From: Mesorhizobium sp. NZP2077
GTDB lineage: Bacteria > Pseudomonadota > Alphaproteobacteria > Rhizobiales > Rhizobiaceae
Length of the DNA stretch: 64,000 bases
NCBI RefSeq assembly: GCF_013170805.1
Contig: NZ_CP051293.1
Coordinates: 186,001 to 250,000 of the forward strand
Direction of reading: 5' to 3'
Shown here piece by piece: positions 59,182 through 64,000 of this stretch. The position numbers and the translations under genes were made by a program. Each line of letters starts with the position of its first letter. Position 1 is the stretch's first letter. The notes below the pieces were generated by a model. It was not told the DNA's origin. It saw nothing but the letters and a program-made list of their open reading frames with translations, and ran no database searches.

Positions 59182-60121
59182 GCGTGCCTCCTTCCCCAGG
59201 CGAGGATTGGCCGTAGAGGCGTATCTCGCGGATGCCGACAAGGCCGCTGACGACGCCGACATGCATGATGCCGCGCAGCACGCTGCGGTTCCTGCGCACC
59301 GGGCTGGCGACGACGGGAAGTGCCGCGGCGAAACAAAAGGCTGCCTTTGCGGAGGCCAGGCCGACATGCTTGATCAGCCCGATGCCGCGCGCATTGCTGC
59401 CGAGAAGGTGGCCATGCGTCTGACCGACGCGGAAGCGACGGCGGCCGAGCCAGTCGAACGCGGCCCTTGAGCGCGGCACCACCTCGTCCACCCAGGCCTC
59501 TTGAGAAAACGCGATGCGGCCGCCGGCCTTGACCATCTGATCGAAGAACTCGGTGTCTTCGCCACCGGTCTGGCCACGCGCCAGGCTGAAGCGACGACCG
59601 CGCAGGCTGTCCGATCCCATGCGCAGCAGGACGTTGCAGGTGTAGCCGGTGCGGATCTCGCCGTGCACCCAGACCGGCAAGGTCGAATGGAAATCGCCGC
59701 GGCGCATCCAGTCGGGCGCATCCGGGCGGTAAAGCGCCCGCACCGGGCCGAGCACGGCTGTTGCGCCACTGTCCTCGGCCGTCGCTACTAGCTCGGCCAG
59801 CCAACGGGGAGAGGCAGTCTCATCATCATCGATGAAGGCGAGGAAATCCGCCGCGCTGGTGTCAAGGCAAGCGTTGCGGGCGACCGAGATGTTGCGCGCC
59901 GGGGCATGCCGGTAGCGGACCGGCAATTTCAATTCCTGCGACAGTGCCGTCACCAGGGCCTGCGCGCTTGGCGTGTCGTCATTGTCGGCGACAATGACGC
60001 CGATATCGAACCCTGTAGGCATCTCCATGGCGGCAAGCGAGCGCAGCGTATCCGCCAGTTCCGGACGCCGGAACGTGCAGACGCCGATATCGATGCTGCG
60101 GTTCTTGGCCTGAACCACCAT
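59171..60121 (-). CDS. exoM: Succinoglycan-type glycosyltransferase ExoM (GT2)
   Basis: A 316-aa GT2 enzyme. It has IDIGVCTFRRPELADTLRSL, VIVADNDDTPSA, SVARNACLD and FIDDDETASPRWL, then HSTLPVWVHGEIRTGYTCN and GGEDTEFFDQM, all in the order I recall for ExoM. ExoM adds a glucose to the lipid-linked succinoglycan subunit. Start ATG 60121 overlaps the exoA stop by one base, so translation is coupled. The C-terminal 80 residues contain two probable membrane-associated helices. Confidence 0.88.
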   Translation of the reverse strand: MVVQAKNRSIDIGVCTFRRPELADTLRSLAAMEMPTGFDIGVIVADNDDTPSAQALVTALSQELKLPVRYRHAPARNISVARNACLDTSAADFLAFIDDDETASPRWLAELVATAEDSGATAVLGPVRALYRPDAPDWMRRGDFHSTLPVWVHGEIRTGYTCNVLLRMGSDSLRGRRFSLARGQTGGEDTEFFDQMVKAGGRIAFSQEAWVDEVVPRSRAAFDWLGRRRFRVGQTHGHLLGSNARGIGLIKHVGLASAKAAFCFAAALPVVASPVRRNRSVLRGIMHVGVVSGLVGIREIRLYGQSSPGEGGTRAA

Positions 60122-61110
60122 CACGCCACCCCGCGTCGCGCGCAGAGGCCGAGAAGCTGCAGCCAGAAGCCGACAGACCAGCCGAAATGCATGACCATGG
60201 CCGAGACGCCAGCCAACGCAATGTCGGCATTGCGCTGGCGGATGGCCGTCACCAGGCCGTAGCACAGGCATACCGCTGCCCAGATCAGCAGCGGCACCGC
60301 CGCGATCCACTGCACGAAGGAGAAGGCCGCCAGAAGAACCACCGGGAAGACCGCCAGTGGCACCATCTGCCGGACTTTCGGGATGACGCGGTGCTTCAGC
60401 ACATTCTTGGCGCGGCCGCGGCCATAGCCGAGATACTGGAAATAGAGACCTTTGAGCGAGGCGCGCGGATAGTAGACCATCTGCGTCTTGCCACTCATCC
60501 AGATCTTGTAGCCGGCCTGCCGCAGCCGGTAGTCGAGCTCGGCATCCTCGTTGTGGCTGAAGGTTTCGTCATAGCCGCCGACTGCGCCGAAGGCCGATAT
60601 CCGCATCAGTGCGTGATGGCCGTGGTCGACCCATTCTCCGGCGGAGAGGTGACGATGCTTGGAGCCGCCGGTGCCGAGTTTTGAATTCTGCGCCGCCGCG
60701 ACCGATTTCTGCACAGCACCGCTGCCGCTGGTCAGCATCGAAACCACGACCGAATCCGCTGATGTGGCCAGTGCTTCCTCGATCAGCCGATCGCAATAAT
60801 CGTCGGGATAGCCGCCATGGGCGTCGATACGGATCAGATACTGCGCGCCTTCGCCAAACGTGCCGACGGCGAGATTGATCGCCGCACTCTGGATGCGCCG
60901 CTTGTTGTGCAGCAGGATGACGCGCTCATCCTTCGCGGCGATCTGCTCGACAATGGCCAGCGTGCCATCGGTGCTGCCGCCATCGGCGACGATGATCCGG
61001 GCGCCAAGCCTTTCGGCGGAGGGCCGCAGCTGATCAAGCAGCGCACCGATATGGGCTGCCTCGTTCAGGCAGGGGACCACGATCAGGCTGGAGGGAAGCG
61101 TTTGCGTCAT
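60121..61110 (-). CDS. exoA: Succinoglycan-type glycosyltransferase ExoA (GT2)
   Basis: A 329-aa GT2 enzyme with a C-terminal membrane region (helices about 250-270, 270-290 and 300-320). Motifs: LIVVPCLNEAAHI, IIVADGGSTDGTL, YLIRIDAHGGYP, and HNEDAELDYRLRQAGYKIWM. ExoA adds a glucose to the galactose-glucose lipid intermediate in S. meliloti. It overlaps exoM by one base and lies 15 bases after exoL. Confidence 0.9.
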   Translation of the reverse strand: MTQTLPSSLIVVPCLNEAAHIGALLDQLRPSAERLGARIIVADGGSTDGTLAIVEQIAAKDERVILLHNKRRIQSAAINLAVGTFGEGAQYLIRIDAHGGYPDDYCDRLIEEALATSADSVVVSMLTSGSGAVQKSVAAAQNSKLGTGGSKHRHLSAGEWVDHGHHALMRISAFGAVGGYDETFSHNEDAELDYRLRQAGYKIWMSGKTQMVYYPRASLKGLYFQYLGYGRGRAKNVLKHRVIPKVRQMVPLAVFPVVLLAAFSFVQWIAAVPLLIWAAVCLCYGLVTAIRQRNADIALAGVSAMVMHFGWSVGFWLQLLGLCARRGVA

Positions 61111-61125
61111 CGGGCGATGTTCATC

Positions 61126-62298
61126 CTATGCCAGGGCTTCAGTCGCGAGGGGTTCGCGCACGGTGGTCAGGCGGTGCAGTTTTTCGACCAGCGCCCTGCA
61201 ATCACTGCGATCGTAGCTCCAGGTCCTCGGATTGCGGGCAAACACGCGCGCCTTCAGCCTGCCGTAGCGGTGCTCCTCCATCTTGCCGAGTGCTGTTTCG
61301 AGCGCGTCCGATGAAGCCTGCGGCAACAGGACGCCGATGTCCTGTTGGCTGAGGAACCGTCCGGTCTCCGTGTGGCACATCGAGATCGGCACCGCCCCGA
61401 AGCGGCAGCCTTCATAGAGGCGGTTGGGCAGCAGCCATTCCGAATTCTGCCCCTCTTCGAAGAAATCGATCGCCCAGGAAAAATGGACGTCCTGGTAGAT
61501 CGCCGCCATGTCCTCCGGATTGCGGTACGGCCCGCGAAACGACAGGTGAGGCTCGGCATCGACGAAGGCATGGAAATCCGGGAATTCGGAGAGCGCCGGA
61601 CGGCCGCGCAGCACGACTTCGAAACGTCCATCCATGCGGCGCGTGAAATCGGCCAGCAGTTCGAGCGAGCGGCGGCAGCGCAGCGCTCCGAACCAGCCGA
61701 TCCGCCATGGCGGAGCGGCAGGCCCTTCCACGGCCTCGCGTTCGGCGGGCAAGATCGCTGCCGCCTCGAAATATTTGTTCTCGACCAGCTCGACGGGAGC
61801 GGCGACCTGGCGGAACGGCTTGAAATAATTGGCGATGAAGGCGGGCGAACTGGTCACCAGCAGCTTCACGTCGCGCGCCAGATGGCGCTCGGTGGCGCGC
61901 AGCGCCTTGCCGAGAATATCGTCGCGGAGCACCAGGCGGTGGATGTCGAGGCATTCATAGACGATCGGCACCGTGGCGCCGAAGGTCGATTTGGCGCGGC
62001 GGGCCAGCGCCAGCATTTCCAGATTGCGCGCGACGATGAGATCGGGCCGCGGCGTGTTCGCAAGCTTTGAACCGATTGAAATCGCGGCTGTCGCCACGGC
62101 CACCAGGCGCTGGGCGAATCGGCCGTCTCGCGTCGCGCCAAGGTCGATCGGGCGCAATCCTTCTATGTCGGCAATCGGGGTTTCGGTACGGCGGAAGCCC
62201 GCCAGGGTAACCCGGGCGCCGCCCGTCCTGAGCATTGTGATCCGCCGGCGAACCGCCGGATCGGAAACATCGTGCACCAGGTACAAGACATGCAGCAT
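61126..62298 (-). CDS. exoL: Succinoglycan-type glycosyltransferase ExoL
   Basis: A 390-aa GT-B-like transferase. It opens with LYLVHDVSDPAVRRRITML, an ExoL-like start, and its C-terminal half has WRIGWFGALRCRRSLELL and WLLPNRLYEGCRFGAVPIS. In S. meliloti ExoL adds the second glucose-linked sugar. ATG 62298 (MLHVLYL) is chosen; the longer frame to 62403 adds residues without similarity. It is the first gene of the minus-strand unit exoL-A-M-O-N-P, so the promoter should lie in 62299-62691. Confidence 0.88.
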   Translation of the reverse strand: MLHVLYLVHDVSDPAVRRRITMLRTGGARVTLAGFRRTETPIADIEGLRPIDLGATRDGRFAQRLVAVATAAISIGSKLANTPRPDLIVARNLEMLALARRAKSTFGATVPIVYECLDIHRLVLRDDILGKALRATERHLARDVKLLVTSSPAFIANYFKPFRQVAAPVELVENKYFEAAAILPAEREAVEGPAAPPWRIGWFGALRCRRSLELLADFTRRMDGRFEVVLRGRPALSEFPDFHAFVDAEPHLSFRGPYRNPEDMAAIYQDVHFSWAIDFFEEGQNSEWLLPNRLYEGCRFGAVPISMCHTETGRFLSQQDIGVLLPQASSDALETALGKMEEHRYGRLKARVFARNPRTWSYDRSDCRALVEKLHRLTTVREPLATEALA

Positions 62299-62691
62299 GA
62301 AAACTCGACCGCTGTTTGACCCCACCCACAGGGATGCTAGTACAGCTCTTGCTGCATCGCAACATTTTTGGCGCGGCGATGGACATTTTCTGTTGCACTG
62401 CAAAATTATTGCCGTATCCTGAGTTGGGCGGCGGGCGCAGATTTCCGGGCGGGGATATGCGCAAAAATCAGGAATCCTGAATTTGGAAGCCAGTTCAGTC
62501 TATCCGCCATACGGCCTCCTGGTTTGGAGTCGTGTTAGGGCTAGGGCTATCGAGAGCACAATCGCGCAGCCCCTACCATGGCGGTTGCTGTTGTCGTCAG
62601 GCGGGCGCGCTCGCGGCTACATGGAAGCCTTATTCATAATCGGCGAGAAATGGAGCCGTTTCGCGGGCATTGATTTCCGAGAGATCAAGAA
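62299..62691. other. Intergenic region between exoL and the flippase gene
   Basis: A 393-base divergent intergenic region. No convincing gene is present; a 70-codon frame at 62483 starts MEASSVYPPYG and has no protein-like pattern. AT content is higher around 62350-62420 (CAACATTTTTGG, TGCAAAATTATTGCC), a plausible promoter site for exoL. No exoK, exoH or exoI gene lies here. Confidence 0.6.
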
Positions 62692-64000
62692 ATGAAAACC
62701 GCTATTAATATAGATGGAAAAACTTACGCACATCTCTCGTCGCGGCGTTCAGTTGCAGCTATGCGAGGGGTGTTCTGGTCCACGATAAACGCAGTCGTGC
62801 CTACATTATCCAGCAGCATTGTTTTCATAATCAGCTCTCGCTATCTGATGCCTACCGACTTTGGTCTTGTAGCTCTGGCAGGAAGCTTAGCTGCGTTGGC
62901 CAGTGCGTTTGCACCCGGCGCGTTCGGGGAAGCGCTTGTTCAGCGCTCGTCGTTAGACAAGAGCCACTTAGATTCAGTCTTTTGGCTCTGCATGGTGTCT
63001 GCGGCCATTCTGTATGCATTGATCATTATATTTTCTGGGCCAATAGCGAGATTCGTTGATCAGCCTGGCATCGTTGGCCTCCTGCCTCTTCTCGGCTCTC
63101 GTGTTCTATTCGATTTGGGTGCGGCCGTTCCGAATGCGTTGATATCGAGAACGATGTCGTTCGGGCTGATCGCCATGAGAACCACCTTGGCTGCGAGCCT
63201 GTCTGGCGTTGTCTGCGTTTGTATGTTGGTTATGGGCTATGGCTTGTGGGCTCTGGCGGTCTCGCAGCTCTGCCTGTCGATCGTTTCATGCGTTGCGGCG
63301 TTTTGGAGCGCAGGATGGCGACCTGGAATCGAAATCAGGGCGAAGTCGCTTCTGGACGTTGGACGTTACGGCCTTTTCGCTTCAGGAAACCGCTTTCTCC
63401 AGCTTATGAGTTTCGATCAGATTATAATTGGCGCCCTTGTCGGGCCGGCGCCCCTAGGCGTTTTCAACTTTGCGAAGCGCGTTTTTTCCATACTGAACGA
63501 TGTGATAGCAGGGGCACTCGGCGCAGTATCGCACACCTTGCTATCGTCACTTCAGAATGAACGCGACAAGCTCAAGGACGCATTCCTGCTTGGTACTTTT
63601 GCCTCTGCTTCGGTCTCATTTCCGGCTTTTGTCGGCCTTGCGGCCATCGCCGGTGATGCGATACCTTTGATATTCGGATCGCATTGGTCTGAGGCAATTG
63701 CGCCGATACAGGTGTTTTGTTCCATCGGACTTTTAAGTTGCATTGGCGTTCTGCAAAGCTCTCTCATCAATAGCCAAGGCAAAACCGATTGGTGGTTCTG
63801 CTACCAATTGGTGGCGCAGATGCTGAATATTCTTCTCGTCATAGTGTTCTACCGCTACGGTATTCTGGCAGTCGTCTCTGCAATCGCTATCAAGACTTTT
63901 GCGATATGGCCTGTCTCAGTGGCGATGACAGTTAAAACTCTTGATATACCTGCGACAACTTATCTCCGACAATTCGTCTCACCGACATGCGCTGTGGCGC
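62692..64000 (+). CDS. Polysaccharide flippase, Wzx/ExoT-like (3' partial)
   Basis: A frame open from ATG 62692 to the right edge (436 codons seen), encoding a membrane protein of the MOP superfamily. It starts MKTAINIDGKTYAHLSSRRS; about ten helices follow, with typical SRYLMPTDFGLVALAGSLAA and FDQIIIGALVGPAPLGVFNF segments. Such proteins flip lipid-linked sugar units across the membrane. Base and codon use is clearly AT-richer than in the exo genes (frequent TTT, ATA, TTA), which suggests later acquisition. GAGAT lies eight bases before the ATG. ExoT equivalence is possible but not shown. Confidence 0.8.
   Translation, partial: MKTAINIDGKTYAHLSSRRSVAAMRGVFWSTINAVVPTLSSSIVFIISSRYLMPTDFGLVALAGSLAALASAFAPGAFGEALVQRSSLDKSHLDSVFWLCMVSAAILYALIIIFSGPIARFVDQPGIVGLLPLLGSRVLFDLGAAVPNALISRTMSFGLIAMRTTLAASLSGVVCVCMLVMGYGLWALAVSQLCLSIVSCVAAFWSAGWRPGIEIRAKSLLDVGRYGLFASGNRFLQLMSFDQIIIGALVGPAPLGVFNFAKRVFSILNDVIAGALGAVSHTLLSSLQNERDKLKDAFLLGTFASASVSFPAFVGLAAIAGDAIPLIFGSHWSEAIAPIQVFCSIGLLSCIGVLQSSLINSQGKTDWWFCYQLVAQMLNILLVIVFYRYGILAVVSAIAIKTFAIWPVSVAMTVKTLDIPATTYLRQFVSPTCAVA

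Noticed and set aside
62483..62695. 70-codon frame between exoL and the flippase gene
   Set aside because: No ribosome-binding site, unusual residue mix, and it runs into the flippase start.

Overview
The window is GC-rich alphaproteobacterial chromosome, almost certainly from a rhizobium of the Mesorhizobium type. This is inferred from the gene set: glnD-murJ, the redox pair actS/actR, mmcB, a malic enzyme fused to a phosphotransacetylase-like domain, a succinoglycan-type exo cluster in the order exoP-N-O-M-A-L, and short palindromic intergenic repeats. No rRNA, tRNA, CRISPR array or autonomous insertion sequence was recognised.

Layout. 1-9135: a PEP mutase/isocitrate lyase-family enzyme (cut by the left edge), an EI24/CysZ-like membrane protein, a DMT exporter, an adenosine-kinase-like PfkB kinase, a frameshifted antitoxin remnant, a PAS-GGDEF diguanylate cyclase, a malic enzyme and a glycosyltransferase. 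9290-25288: mutS, an aldo/keto reductase, a copper module (DUF305 protein and a Cu+ P-type ATPase with a CueR-type promoter), two tandem GT25 glycosyltransferases, glnD, murJ, trpS, a universal stress protein and a NifU-like protein. 25465-35572: an L,D-transpeptidase lipoprotein, cueR, a 0.4-kb fold-back element, a 55-aa orphan gene, mmcB, nhaA, actR/actS, hrpB, a DMT transporter and a PIG-L deacetylase.

35806-47649 is one long co-directional operon. It encodes a complete ABC importer (binding protein, two permeases, a 68-aa membrane protein, two ATPases), an ATP-type dihydroxyacetone kinase, and a PTS-type dihydroxyacetone kinase (DhaL, DhaM, HPr, enzyme I, DhaK) with a 141-aa possible regulator. 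The logic appears to be uptake of a small polyol or ketose followed by phosphorylation using either ATP or PEP. An operator-like set of repeats precedes it, and a strong stem-loop separates the binding-protein gene from the permeases.

47767-51000 is the most unusual part. A PqqD-type recognition protein, a lasso-peptide-type B2 protease and an HPr-kinase-like protein form a minus-strand operon that converges on a nucleotidyltransferase. The set resembles tailoring genes of phosphorylated lasso peptides, but no asparagine-synthetase-like cyclase is present. A candidate 46-aa precursor and a 38-aa membrane peptide lie just upstream.

51056-64000: a degraded DUF2259 gene, prpE, a broken acyltransferase gene, then exoP, exoN, exoO, exoM, exoA and exoL for succinoglycan-type exopolysaccharide. 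A divergent, visibly AT-richer flippase gene runs off the right edge.
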